A DNA stretch of 64,000 nt from Bacillus sp. HMF5848. Its GTDB lineage: Bacteria; Bacillota; Bacilli; Bacillales; HMF5848. The position numbers and the translations under genes were made by a program. This document shows, piece by piece, positions 1 through 7,473 of the stretch (its first letter is position 1; every line of letters begins with the position of its first letter). The stretch lies in contig NZ_RWIV01000001.1 in the NCBI RefSeq assembly GCF_003944835.1, positions 1,403,501-1,467,500 of the forward strand. The letters run 5' to 3'. The notes beneath the pieces were generated by a model. It was not told the DNA's origin and did no database searches. It saw only the letters and a list, made by a program, of their open reading frames with translations.

Positions 1-465
1 GACAACATAGAAACTGCTTTTATTGGGATCATATGCCATGTTTTAAGAGTTCCCGTTTTTTATCAGCTTGATGAATCAAGAAAAGTTATGAGGCTCCCAG
101 CTTTTCCAGTTTCACTGGATTATAATCTTTGGTTAAAGCATTTCTCTTTATTTGATAGATTATATAGACAAGGCTTTCTCTCCACTAATCTTAATCAATT
201 TAGTAAGGATCAGCTCTTAGAATTAAAGGATTTTGTAGAAGTACATGATGATCAATACAGATTAACATCGATTGGGCTGCTAATTCACGAAGCATCACTA
301 CATAGATTTGAAGAAGAGGGTCATGTATTTTTACCTGCAGTAAGTTCATCTTCTTCTAATGAAGGAATAGAGTTAAATAAAGAGATACCACTTGCCTTCA
401 AAACGGATTTAGAAGCTATTCTGAACTTGGACTATGTACAAGCAAGAAAATATTTCAAGCTCTAA
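1..465 (+). CDS. CARF-domain (APE2256/Csx1-like) CRISPR accessory protein, C-terminal part; cut by window start
   Basis: The frame is open from base 1, so the N-terminus lies outside the window. The first visible residues (IICHVLRVPVFYQLDES, then a short LPAFPVSLDYNLWLKHFSLF stretch) match what I know of the end of APE2256-type CARF Rossmann domains: a hydrophobic helix, a strand VPVFY, then LPxxPxSxDxxLW. Residues after that (DQLLELKDFVEV..QYRLTSIGLLI) look like a winged helix, the usual partner of CARF. CARF domains bind cyclic oligoadenylates made by type III Cas10 and switch on an attached effector. The frame stops at 465, but the next frame continues with a domain that plausibly belongs to the same protein; removing one A near 446-449 joins them. 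The CRISPR array 1.4 kb downstream supports the call. The family call is from memory of motifs, with no profile search. Confidence 0.6.
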   Translation, partial: DNIETAFIGIICHVLRVPVFYQLDESRKVMRLPAFPVSLDYNLWLKHFSLFDRLYRQGFLSTNLNQFSKDQLLELKDFVEVHDDQYRLTSIGLLIHEASLHRFEEEGHVFLPAVSSSSSNEGIELNKEIPLAFKTDLEAILNLDYVQARKYFKL

Positions 466-1253
466 TCAATTTCGGATTAAAAACGTACAAGAAGGCATAA
501 CTGAAGCATATTTCTCTGATAAACGTCATACGTGGCAATATGAAATATATACAACAGCTAAAAATGATGAGATTGCTTTAAATGCAGCTTGTGTAGATTT
601 ACTATTACGTTTTGGACAACCTTTCGAATCACCAAAACCTGGAACGGTCGAAGTTATATTGATTCGACACGGACAGCATACAGGGGAAAAAGATAATCGA
701 ATTGAAGGATGGGCGTATTTTAATCTTACTGACCACGGAAAAGAACAAGCAGCAATACTAGCTCAAAAGTTGAAAAATTCATTTAAAATTCATGCTTTAT
801 ATAGCAGTTCATTAACTAGGGCAAAAGAGACAGCAGACATTATTGGACATGAAATAGGTTTAAATGCAACAGAAATAGACGATTTAAGAGCGATGAACTA
901 TGGTTTAGCACAAGGGTTAACAAAAAGATGAAGCGTATGTGAGGTATCCTCAGCCAAGAGACGTGGATTTACCTGTGAATAAGCACTGGGGACGAGAAAA
1001 CGAGTTTGAATTCACTCAAAGAATTATTGAAATCTTTTATGAAATATACTATGCTCATCCTGGGCAAACAGTAGCTATTGTCACTCATGGAAGAGCAATT
1101 GGGACAATTTTAAGAGAAGTACTACATATGCCAATGGGAGAGAATTTTAGAATAGCTGCTGCGGATACATCTATTCATCATTTTGTATTAGGTCCAAATA
1201 GAACAGTTATCCGTTCATTAAATAATGCTGAACATCTAAAGATGTTTATATAA
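434..1253 (+). pseudogene. Histidine-phosphatase (phosphoglycerate-mutase-like) domain of the CARF protein, frameshifted
   Basis: Two frames, 434-931 and 939-1253, together give one complete histidine-phosphatase domain. The first has ILIRHGQ (catalytic His in RHG) and SSLTRAKETA; the second has IVTHGRAIGT (second catalytic His). A run of five A at 922-926 is one base too long: removing one A gives GLTKDEAYVRYPQPRD across the break. The N-terminal 60 residues (to about 640) look like the alpha/beta segment that follows the winged helix in APE2256-type proteins, so this is probably the C-terminal half of the gene that begins left of the window. The usual acidic residue in the LxExxxG segment reads LRAMNYG, so the proton donor may be missing or elsewhere. 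Both frameshifts are +1 A in short A runs: decay, sequencing error or slippage are all possible. The RelA/SpoT gene follows after 17 bases. Confidence 0.6.
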
Positions 1254-1270
1254 ATAGGTAGGTGCTTTAG

Positions 1271-2371
1271 TTGAATAGACAACAAAATACTGTTATTCTA
1301 AAAGACTATGAAAGCAAAAGGGATCTTTTAGAAGATTATGCTCAGGAAGTTCAATCTATAATTGAAGACATTCTAGAAGTAAATAGTATTCATTTTCATT
1401 CAGTTTCTTGTAGAGTTAAAGAAAAAGATAGTTTGGCAAAAAAAATAAATAAACTAGGAAAGAGTTATCAAAGTCTTGAGGATGTTACAGATGTAGTTGG
1501 ATTTCGCATTATAACGTATTTTAGTGAAGATGTTGATATTGTAGCAGATATTATTAACTCTGAATTTGTTATCGACAACCAAAACTCTATTGATAAACGT
1601 GCGTCACTAGACCCAGATAGATTTGGGTATTTATCTTTACACTACATTATTGAACTTCCAGAACAACGTTTACAACTTACGGAGTATAGAAAATTCTCAA
1701 AAATTAAAGCAGAAATTCAAATACGTTCAATATTACAACACACGTGGGCAGAAATTGAGCATGACTTAGGTTATAAGGTAAAAGAACAGATTCCGTATGA
1801 ATTTAGAAGAAGTTTTTCGAGAATAGCAGGATTACTAGAGGTAGCAGATTTGGAGTTTGCTCGTTTACGTTCGGAGTTAGCCGATTTTGAGAAAAATTTT
1901 GCTTTACTATTACAAGAAAGTCCATATACTATCAATATTAATGAAGTTTCTTTACAGCAGTTTTTAAAAATTGATCCTACAATTAATAAAATTGAAGAAG
2001 AACATTTTAATATATCTTTTGATGATTATGTATTAGATGACATCGTATTGAGAAGTTTAGTTGATCAATTACATTACTTAGGTATTAAAAATATAGGACA
2101 ACTTAATGATTACTTGGAACAGTATAAAGACTTTATTAATATCTTTGTGCAATATACACATCCTAAAGAAATACATCTCAAACCTTTGGGGGTATCTCTT
2201 CAGTATTTATGCATAATTTTAATAGCTAAAACTCAGTCATTAGATAAGGTTATAGATTTCATAAATGGTTACTCCAATCCACTATTTAATAACACAGAAA
2301 ATTTTGAGGGTGAAGCGAGAAAACTCATTGATTTATTTAATCAATACTCAAAGAGCATTTTAAAGCAGTGA
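1271..2371 (+). CDS. RelA/SpoT-domain protein (GTP pyrophosphokinase-like small alarmone synthetase or ToxSAS-like)
   Basis: 366 residues from a TTG start with AGGTG six bases upstream. The N-terminal 190 residues hold the RelA/SpoT synthetase fold: DVVGFRIITYF (first conserved Asp), KRASLDPDRFGYLSLHY (the GYxSLH loop) and AEIQIRSILQHTWAEIEHD (catalytic Glu of EIQIR, then the HTWAxIEH helix). These residues, which transfer pyrophosphate from ATP to the 3'-OH of a guanosine nucleotide, are all present. There is no HD hydrolase domain. The last 160 residues are an unrecognised helical extension (QQFLKIDPTINKIEEEHFNI onward). In family members with toxic activity the target may be adenosine nucleotides or the tRNA CCA end; I cannot tell which applies. 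It lies 17 bases after the phosphatase frame, so co-transcription is likely, and 260 bases before the CRISPR array. Confidence 0.85.
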   Translation: MNRQQNTVILKDYESKRDLLEDYAQEVQSIIEDILEVNSIHFHSVSCRVKEKDSLAKKINKLGKSYQSLEDVTDVVGFRIITYFSEDVDIVADIINSEFVIDNQNSIDKRASLDPDRFGYLSLHYIIELPEQRLQLTEYRKFSKIKAEIQIRSILQHTWAEIEHDLGYKVKEQIPYEFRRSFSRIAGLLEVADLEFARLRSELADFEKNFALLLQESPYTININEVSLQQFLKIDPTINKIEEEHFNISFDDYVLDDIVLRSLVDQLHYLGIKNIGQLNDYLEQYKDFINIFVQYTHPKEIHLKPLGVSLQYLCIILIAKTQSLDKVIDFINGYSNPLFNNTENFEGEARKLIDLFNQYSKSILKQ

Positions 2372-2401
2372 TTTACATTACCACTTTTTTATTAAGTAGA
2401 A

Positions 2402-2581
2402 TACACGGTCTAAAATATAACCAAAAACAGTATAGGTGTACATCGAGAATTTAGGGAACCTAAACAAAGATATAACGAGTATGCAAGAGGAATATAGAGT
2501 ATATAAATTTTGTGAATTGTTTACTGAATACAAGTTTACATAACGTGGTAGTTTAGAAATTTCTGAAATTTAGACCGTGTA
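2402..2581. repeat. 13-base perfect inverted repeat bracketing the AT-rich spacer before the CRISPR array
   Basis: TACACGGTCTAAA at 2402-2414 and its exact reverse complement TTTAGACCGTGTA at 2569-2581 enclose 154 AT-rich bases with no gene. It lies between the RelA/SpoT stop and the first CRISPR repeat and may be part of a leader, or the ends of a small non-autonomous element. No target-site duplication is evident. Confidence 0.6.
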
Positions 2582-2630
2582 ATTTTAGCTCTTGAAACCC
2601 TTGGAGCTCTAAGGGTAAAATTAGGGTGCA

Positions 2631-3333
2631 GTAGAAATAGCCTCGACTAAATGAGAGGATTAACACACTTGTTGGAAGTTAATCCCATAAAACTCGAGCT
2701 GGGAGTAGAAATAGCCTCGACTAAATGAGAGGATTAACACTTTTTTTGCCCTCATGGACCAAAAACACGATAATGAATGTAGAAATAGCCTCGACTAAAT
2801 GAGAGGATTAACACACCTAGGTTATGTTTTAACAATCCACCCAAATACGCGGTAGAAATAGCCTCGACTAAATGAGAGGATTAACACAATTCATGCCGTT
2901 CTAACGTAAAACTAGCAGGAATATCGTAGAAATAGCCTCGACTAAATGAGAGGATTAACACATGTTCTCTTGCAGTAATTTCTAAGTCTGGATTATGATC
3001 GTAGAAATAGCCTCGACTAAATGAGAGGATTAACACATAACGATTGACGGTTTAAGTGAAACCTTCTTTTTTTTGTAGAAATAGCCTCGACTAAATGAGA
3101 GGATTAACACAAGTCAATGTCCGTGACATTAAAGAATAAATTCGAAATAGTAGAAATAGCCTCGACTAAATGAGAGGATTAACACATATAACCGTTTAAA
3201 GAATTTATTTTGCAACGGATTTGTAGAAATAGCCTCGACTAAATGAGAGGATTAACACAATTCACAGTATGAATAGCCAATGCCGCTCAGTCTTTCGGTA
3301 GAAATAGCCTCGACTAAATGAGAGGATTAACAC
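2631..3333. CRISPR. CRISPR array: 10 identical 36-base repeats, 9 spacers of 37-39 bases
   Basis: The repeat begins GTAGAAATAGCCTCGACTAA and ends ATGAGAGGATTAACAC. Repeats start at 2631, 2705, 2779, 2852, 2926, 3001, 3075, 3150, 3223 and 3298. Spacers are 38, 38, 37, 38, 39, 38, 39, 37 and 39 bases and are all different. Inside the repeat CCTC and GAGG can pair around a 10-base loop. All ten repeats are identical, so there is no decayed trailer repeat to fix orientation. The AT-rich 2372-2630 stretch is the better leader candidate. Spacers near 38 bases and the neighbouring CARF protein fit a type III system, but no cas gene is in the window and the type is inferred. Confidence 0.97.
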
Positions 3334-3661
3334 ACCACAAAAAAAGTCCCTTTAAAGTATTTGTTTTTTGTGGATTAGATCAGTAGCGTAATAAAAGGTA
3401 TTGCTGCAATAAGAAATAATGCTAAAAGGTTCAATATGTAAGTAATTAAACAAAGTAGAAAAATTATTCAGCTGTACCATACTGTATTAGTCAAATTTAT
3501 GAAACAGACCACCTGTTACCAACTTGCTAACACATTTGCTAACAAACTTATTTTTCTTGGTTAAATTTATTTTACTGAGTTAGTTTTGAAACACTTTAAA
3601 ACCTTATTAAATCAAGCTTTTTTTAACTAGATGAAATTGATTTAATTCATTAAACAAAATT
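3334..3661. other. Non-coding AT-rich stretch after the CRISPR array
   Basis: No open frame with a ribosome binding site and no RNA motif was seen. A short inverted repeat (CCACAAAAAA near 3335 with TTTTTTGTGG near 3365) directly after the last repeat could end array transcription. Confidence 0.4.
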
Positions 3662-3701
3662 GACAGGGTAGAGGTCGCTGGTTCGAACCCAGTCGGAATC
3701 A
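3662..3701 (+). other. 3' fragment of a tRNA gene (T-arm and acceptor strand), likely attachment-site remnant
   Basis: GCTGGTTCGAACCCAGT is a T-stem and loop with the invariant GGTTCGAACC, followed by a 7-base acceptor strand CGGAATC and a discriminator A. The 5' half of the tRNA (matching acceptor GATTCCG, D-arm) is not upstream. A 3'-tRNA fragment without its 5' half is what tyrosine-recombinase elements leave at one end after integrating into a tRNA gene. A dead recombinase gene lies 1.2 kb to the right. The tRNA identity cannot be read because the anticodon arm is not preserved. Confidence 0.65.
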
Positions 3702-3714
3702 TACTGTAACAGAA

Positions 3715-3757
3715 GCCGTAAGTCCTTAATATATAAGGGTTTGCGGTTTTCTTTTTT
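3715..3757 (+). terminator. Terminator following the tRNA fragment
   Basis: CCGTAAGTCCTTA pairs, with some G-U pairs, with TAAGGGTTTGCGG and is followed by a T-rich run, typical of a tRNA operon terminator carried along with the tRNA 3' end. Confidence 0.6.
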
Positions 3758-3938
3758 TGTTTTAGTCTTAACAAGCTTTTCATAGTAATTTAATTGGCGA
3801 CGAATTACTAAGTGAGGTAATAGCTGTTTAAAGAGGGGCATACAAGTGAATTAACTGCAGAAACATCACCTATGACATTACTCGTTATGTTTGGGAGACA
3901 ATTATAAAAGAGGTAACCTTATAGTTCCCCCTTAAAAC

Positions 3939-4025
3939 TTACTTACTATCATGTTCTGTTTCTACTGTGTCTAACTCAGAAAAGTCTATTTTCTCATTCG
4001 TTGCATTTATTATCTCAATTATCAT
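3939..4025 (-). CDS. Tiny ORF (28 aa), unrecognised
   Basis: A 28-residue frame begins MIIEIINATNEK and ends TEHDSK. It starts at an ATGA overlap with the stop of an even shorter upstream frame, so the three small minus-strand frames from 4248 to 3939 may be a broken phage-type gene or a small translated cluster. No family is recognised and the ribosome binding site is weak. Confidence 0.2.
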   Translation of the reverse strand: MIIEIINATNEKIDFSELDTVETEHDSK

Positions 4026-4053
4026 TCGTCTTTACACATACTTGCTTCATTGA

Positions 4054-4248
4054 TCATATTAATCTTTTTTCTTTAAAATCATTAATTACTTGTTGTTTGC
4101 TAAGGTTATCTGTATCTCTAATAATAATCTCTATCCAACTTTTAAACGAGGCCTTCATTATTTCAGCTCTAGTTTGACTTATGAAAGGGTGATCTATGCT
4201 TAAGTGTTCCTGTAAAGCATTAGTAACTAGTCTTTTCGTAAATGTCAT
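4054..4248 (-). CDS. Small hypothetical protein (64 aa)
   Basis: A 64-residue frame starting MTFTKRLVTNALQEHL, with a hydrophilic helical composition and no signal peptide or membrane segment. No strong ribosome binding site precedes the ATG (GGAAG lies too far upstream), and an in-frame stop is only four codons further up. It lies in the decayed island edge between the tRNA fragment and the recombinase remnant. It may be a fragment; I do not recognise it. Confidence 0.3.
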   Translation of the reverse strand: MTFTKRLVTNALQEHLSIDHPFISQTRAEIMKASFKSWIEIIIRDTDNLSKQQVINDFKEKRLI

Positions 4249-4435
4249 TATCCAATGCTTTTAATTCTTCCAACTTGTAAAATATCTTTTAACTCCGCAG
4301 CTGTTAACACAAGTGGGTAATTATCAGTGTGATTTCTTGCATCCATGTTTCAGTTTCAAATACTTCCAAATAGTATATTGGATAGCATTTAACATTATTT
4401 AGTTATTTCTTTTTATCCGAATGCTTGTTATTATA

Positions 4436-4560
4436 TAAACATGCCAAGGCAGAGCTGTGAAATGTGTCAGGATCGGAAGATAGCAGCACTAAACAGACTC
4501 CTGTTTGTGGTAATACATACTATAGTTAAGGTCTCCTATTTGATTTAGGAGACCTTTTTC
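4436..4560 (+). ncRNA. Short SRP-RNA (4.5S/scRNA)-like RNA with its own terminator
   Basis: AATGTGTCAGG..CGGAAG..AGCAGCACTAAAC matches domain IV (helix 8) of Bacillus scRNA. The usual apical stem UCC-GGAA-GGA is replaced by AUC-GGAA-GAU, so all three pairs are kept by compensatory change. Flanks pair too: GUGU with the GCAC side, CUGU with ACAG, GAG with CUC, and AUGCCA with UGGUAAU, giving one long hairpin of about 75 bases followed by a strong terminator. No Alu-type domain precedes it, although Bacillus normally carries the long form. A TATTAT-like -10 lies just upstream. It could be a working orphan short SRP RNA of a mobile element or a partly decayed copy. Confidence 0.65.
4528..4559 (+). 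terminator. Rho-independent terminator of the SRP-like RNA
   Basis: AAGGTCTCCTA pairs with TAGGAGACCTT around a short loop, followed by five T. Confidence 0.85.
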
Positions 4561-4847
4561 TTTTGACTAATTGTAGAAAATATTGGCGGTTTTTTAAGGT
4601 AGGCGTGATTTGATCTCACTTACGTAAGGGTTCAATAGTATTCTTACGCCTTGTTATCTTTATAATAATCCCCATTAACTGGATAACATGAAAAATATGC
4701 TAAACTACTATAATGAATAATCGATAGACATACATTAGGTAGCGTAATGTGAATCTTAGTGGAAAATATATGTTTACCAACTACTAACTGCACAGTAGAC
4801 TACATACTACGCAACAAAGAAGCTAACATTTTCTTGAACAATGAGCT

Positions 4848-5527
4848 CTAATAAAGAGTTTTAAAGGTACCCTGTAATGTAGTACCTTTATCTGAATGAT
4901 AAAAAGTTAATTTAGAAGTACTTTCTATAAAATTCTCTGTTACAAAAATAGCTGGATCTTGATCCGTTCGAACTTGAATATAACGTTTTAACCAAATGTC
5001 GCATCGGATATTAAAATACACTTCACGTTCCTTATCTCCCTTCCCTCTTACAATGGCGGAACGATCTGTCCAATTAATACAGTTGCGGTCTAATGAAACA
5101 ACCTCTCCAATCCGGCAACCTGTTGAAAACATAAACTCAAATATGGCTTTCTCCATTGGAGTATGGCAAGCTTCCCTCAAGTGCTCGATTTCCCTTTCGG
5201 TTAAAAACTTAGGGATTCTCTTCCCCACTTTTGGTTCTTTGATCTTCGAAGCTGAATTCACAGGAATATGGCATTCTTCATGTAACCACCGAAAGAATGA
5301 CCGAATAAATCGAACTCTGTGGGCAAGGCTTTAGGGCTTTAATCCTTCACTGGATGAAGCTAAGTAATCCTTAATTCCTTGTGTGGTAATCGACTGAACA
5401 TTAATATCTTGAAAGTGGCGGACTAAGAGGTTTGCCTGAAGACGGTAGGCGTTTAGGGTATGGGGTGTGAAAACCCTTCAATTCGTTTTTCCGCTTTGTA
5501 GGCTTCCCAGGCTTTTGTTAGTATCAC
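4848..5527 (-). pseudogene. Tyrosine recombinase (XerC/D, phage-integrase type) remnant
   Basis: Reading the minus strand from a GTG at 5527 (behind GGAGGG) gives an SAM-like N-terminal domain (LTKAWEAYKAEKRIEGF), a frameshift in a CCC run near 5460, then HTLNAYRLQANLL and DINVQSITTQGIKDYL. A TAA stop follows near 5335, after which the frame continues RVRFIRSFFRWLHEE and the catalytic-domain start PKFLTEREIEHLREA. The first catalytic Arg is there (FSTGCRIGEV), but the frame ends about 60 residues later (KTLY), before the HxxR, H/W and Tyr motifs. It therefore cannot be an active enzyme. It probably belonged to the element that used the tRNA site at 3.7 kb. Confidence 0.85.
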
Positions 5528-5824
5528 GTAAAATCCCTCCATTTAATTAACTTCATTTAGAGGAATTATTTCCATATTCAAGGAAACAAAGAACAAACAA
5601 TCGTCATTCTTTGGTATGATTTAGGTATGAAAATCATGGGGATTGTGAAATAGTGATCTTAAACTAAAGGGCAGGAATGTGTAATAAGAAAGTCGTCATT
5701 CTTTAATGCATAGTGTACTTATACAGGGTGAACAATGATTGGCATAGTCATCTGTTATTTTTTGATATTTTGTTTTGAAGTTATTTACACTTAAACTAAT
5801 TTACGCATCCTGAATGAAAAAAAT
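5528..5824. other. Intergenic stretch with one cassette-type repeat copy
   Basis: No gene seen. AAACTAAAGGGCAGGAATGT at 5664-5683, followed by GTAATAAG, is the left-most copy of the intergenic repeat family that recurs to 30 kb. Confidence 0.4.
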
Positions 5825-5859
5825 AATTCCCCTTTTATATGATCACGAAGAGGGGAATT
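5825..5859. terminator. Hairpin downstream of the FtsW-like gene
   Basis: AATTCCCC (5825-5832) and GGGGAATT (5852-5859) form an 8-base stem 20 bases past the stop of the leftward gene. The T-run on the minus strand is weak. Confidence 0.5.
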
Positions 5860-5881
5860 AAGGGTATATCACTATAATAGT

Positions 5882-7138
5882 TTAAGTATTATTCTTTACG
5901 TCCAACCAGAGTATATCAGCTGCTTTTCGTCTTCTGAATATGCTTAAAATCAGACCTACTGCAATCATCTCCAACAATATATGTGAGCCTCCAAAGCTCA
6001 TGAATGGCATGGCTACACCAGGTAAAGGTGATAAGCCCAGGTTTGTCAGGATACTTAGTATAAATTGGCTTGCAAAGGTTACTGCCAACCCTATAGCCAG
6101 CATTTTACCATAAACGAAATGAACGCTTTTCGCAGCACTCAATATTCTCCAAATAAAAAACACAACCAATACGAAAACAATAATCGCGGCTAACCAGCCA
6201 AATGAATAGAGGATGTACGTAAATATAAAATCTGTATGCACTTCAGAAATTAAATTGGGGGTTAGATTAAGACTATTTCCAATAAAATCAGATGCACCTA
6301 ACTTCTTAATATCCTTGGTATAATTTTGAGATAGAACCAACAGGTTGAAGATTGGCCATATAGAGGTAGCTACTGCGAATGTTATTGCTTGTTTAAGACT
6401 GGCTCTAGATCCAAACATAATGGCGGTGCAGCCAATAATACAAATGATAGAAGTTGCTATGGCGCTTGTTGTTAATAACAATAAGACAGGGAATGCCAGA
6501 ATACCTACTCCAAGCCAAGATTTTCGAGCATCATTCCAATTCCAAGAATGAAAGATTCCAGCAAAGGACATAACCAGGAGAAAAGGAGTAATCTCGGTAA
6601 AATTAATATTGGCAAAGCCTAAGATTAAAAAAGGAACCCCATCGACTCTAACGCCAAAAAGAACAGTTATTAATAGAATTAGGACCGTTCCCGCATATAG
6701 GTGTTTGGAGAACTTTAATAACTTTCTATAATCAAACATAGACAAGCTTAGCATCAGCACAATTCCTAACAAGTAAAAGATAAGACTTTTATTAAATACT
6801 TTCATATCCTGAATCTCTGTAAAAGTAGAATGAAATTGTAAAAAATACATTACTAGTAATCCAAACAGTGAAGCTATCATTACTGGAAGTAAGGTTTTGA
6901 TATCCATTGAGGCTTTATGAGTCTCGTTAAGCTGCTTTCCAAGCAACTTTACATCTCCCATACGAGCCAATGCTTGATCGATTGCCTTTTCTTCTGAGAG
7001 TCCAGCAAGCAAGGCTTCCTCTTTAAGTGTCTGAAGATGATCACTTATTTCAAGTTTTATACTAGCGTGTACATCTTTATTTCTTATTTGTTTACACAAT
7101 TCTTTAATATATACTTCAAACTCGTTTTCTAATCCCAT
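5882..7138 (-). CDS. FtsW/RodA/SpoVE-family (SEDS) membrane protein with N-terminal HAAS/permease-prefix domain
   Basis: 418 residues. Residues 1-75 (ELCKQIRNKDVHASIKLEI onward, ending ALARMGDVKLLGKQLNE) are the soluble helical HAAS or permease-prefix domain usually paired with PadR regulators. The rest has about ten membrane helices ending in GVAMPFMSFGGSHILLEMIA, the signature PFxSxGGS of SEDS proteins that polymerise or flip peptidoglycan precursors. The gene overlaps padR by ten bases in the same direction, so expression is coupled. It sits outside any division or sporulation cluster and is an accessory SEDS protein. Whether it has glycosyltransferase activity is unknown. Confidence 0.85.
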   Translation of the reverse strand: MGLENEFEVYIKELCKQIRNKDVHASIKLEISDHLQTLKEEALLAGLSEEKAIDQALARMGDVKLLGKQLNETHKASMDIKTLLPVMIASLFGLLVMYFLQFHSTFTEIQDMKVFNKSLIFYLLGIVLMLSLSMFDYRKLLKFSKHLYAGTVLILLITVLFGVRVDGVPFLILGFANINFTEITPFLLVMSFAGIFHSWNWNDARKSWLGVGILAFPVLLLLTTSAIATSIICIIGCTAIMFGSRASLKQAITFAVATSIWPIFNLLVLSQNYTKDIKKLGASDFIGNSLNLTPNLISEVHTDFIFTYILYSFGWLAAIIVFVLVVFFIWRILSAAKSVHFVYGKMLAIGLAVTFASQFILSILTNLGLSPLPGVAMPFMSFGGSHILLEMIAVGLILSIFRRRKAADILWLDVKNNT

Positions 7139-7473
7139 ACGATTTTCTCTCCTTTCAACACTTCGTCCACTGCAGTCTTAAAGATTGACCATTCTTCTTT
7201 TTTTTCCTTTATAAATTCCTTACCTTTCTCATTGATTTTATAATATTTTCTCTTTCTCTTCCCGTGGCCTTCTTCCCAATATGAAATAATCAGTCCTTTA
7301 TCTTCAAGGGTGTGCAGGATGGGATAAATCGTTCCTTCTTTAAAACTAAAAACTCCCTCAGACTTCATTTCCAACTCTTTAATAATTTCATAGCCATACA
7401 TTGGTTTTGAATTAAGTAGGCTTAAAATAAGAGTAGTGGTACTACCTTTTAGCAATTCTTTACTAATCTTCAT
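7129..7473 (-). CDS. PadR-family transcriptional regulator
   Basis: 114 residues from the ATG at 7473 (MKISKELLKG), chosen because CGGAGGGAG precedes it; an upstream in-frame ATG lacks such a site. The N-terminal winged helix is textbook PadR: LILSLLNSKPMYGYEII, then FKEGTIYPILHTLEDKGLI and GKRKRKYYKINEKGKEF in the wing. The C-terminal helix would form the dimer. It overlaps the HAAS-FtsW gene by ten bases, and PadR/HAAS pairs usually form one unit in which PadR represses its own operon. An AT-rich promoter region with TATGTTATATTA lies at 7517-7535. Confidence 0.92.
   Translation of the reverse strand: MKISKELLKGSTTTLILSLLNSKPMYGYEIIKELEMKSEGVFSFKEGTIYPILHTLEDKGLIISYWEEGHGKRKRKYYKINEKGKEFIKEKKEEWSIFKTAVDEVLKGEKIVWD

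Noticed and set aside
2631-3333. The reverse complement of the CRISPR repeat ends CTATTTCTAC, like the AATTTCTACT part of Cas12a (type V-A) repeats.
   Set aside because: The Cas12a pseudoknot arm (TGTAGAT after the loop) is missing, spacers are long (37-39) and the neighbour is a CARF protein. Type III is the better guess.
3650-3841. A leftward 63-codon frame over the tRNA fragment.
   Set aside because: It reads through the antisense of a tRNA T-arm and its terminator; such frames are common artefacts.
4996-5334. A rightward 112-codon frame.
   Set aside because: It is the antisense of the tyrosine recombinase remnant, whose minus-strand reading has clear motifs.
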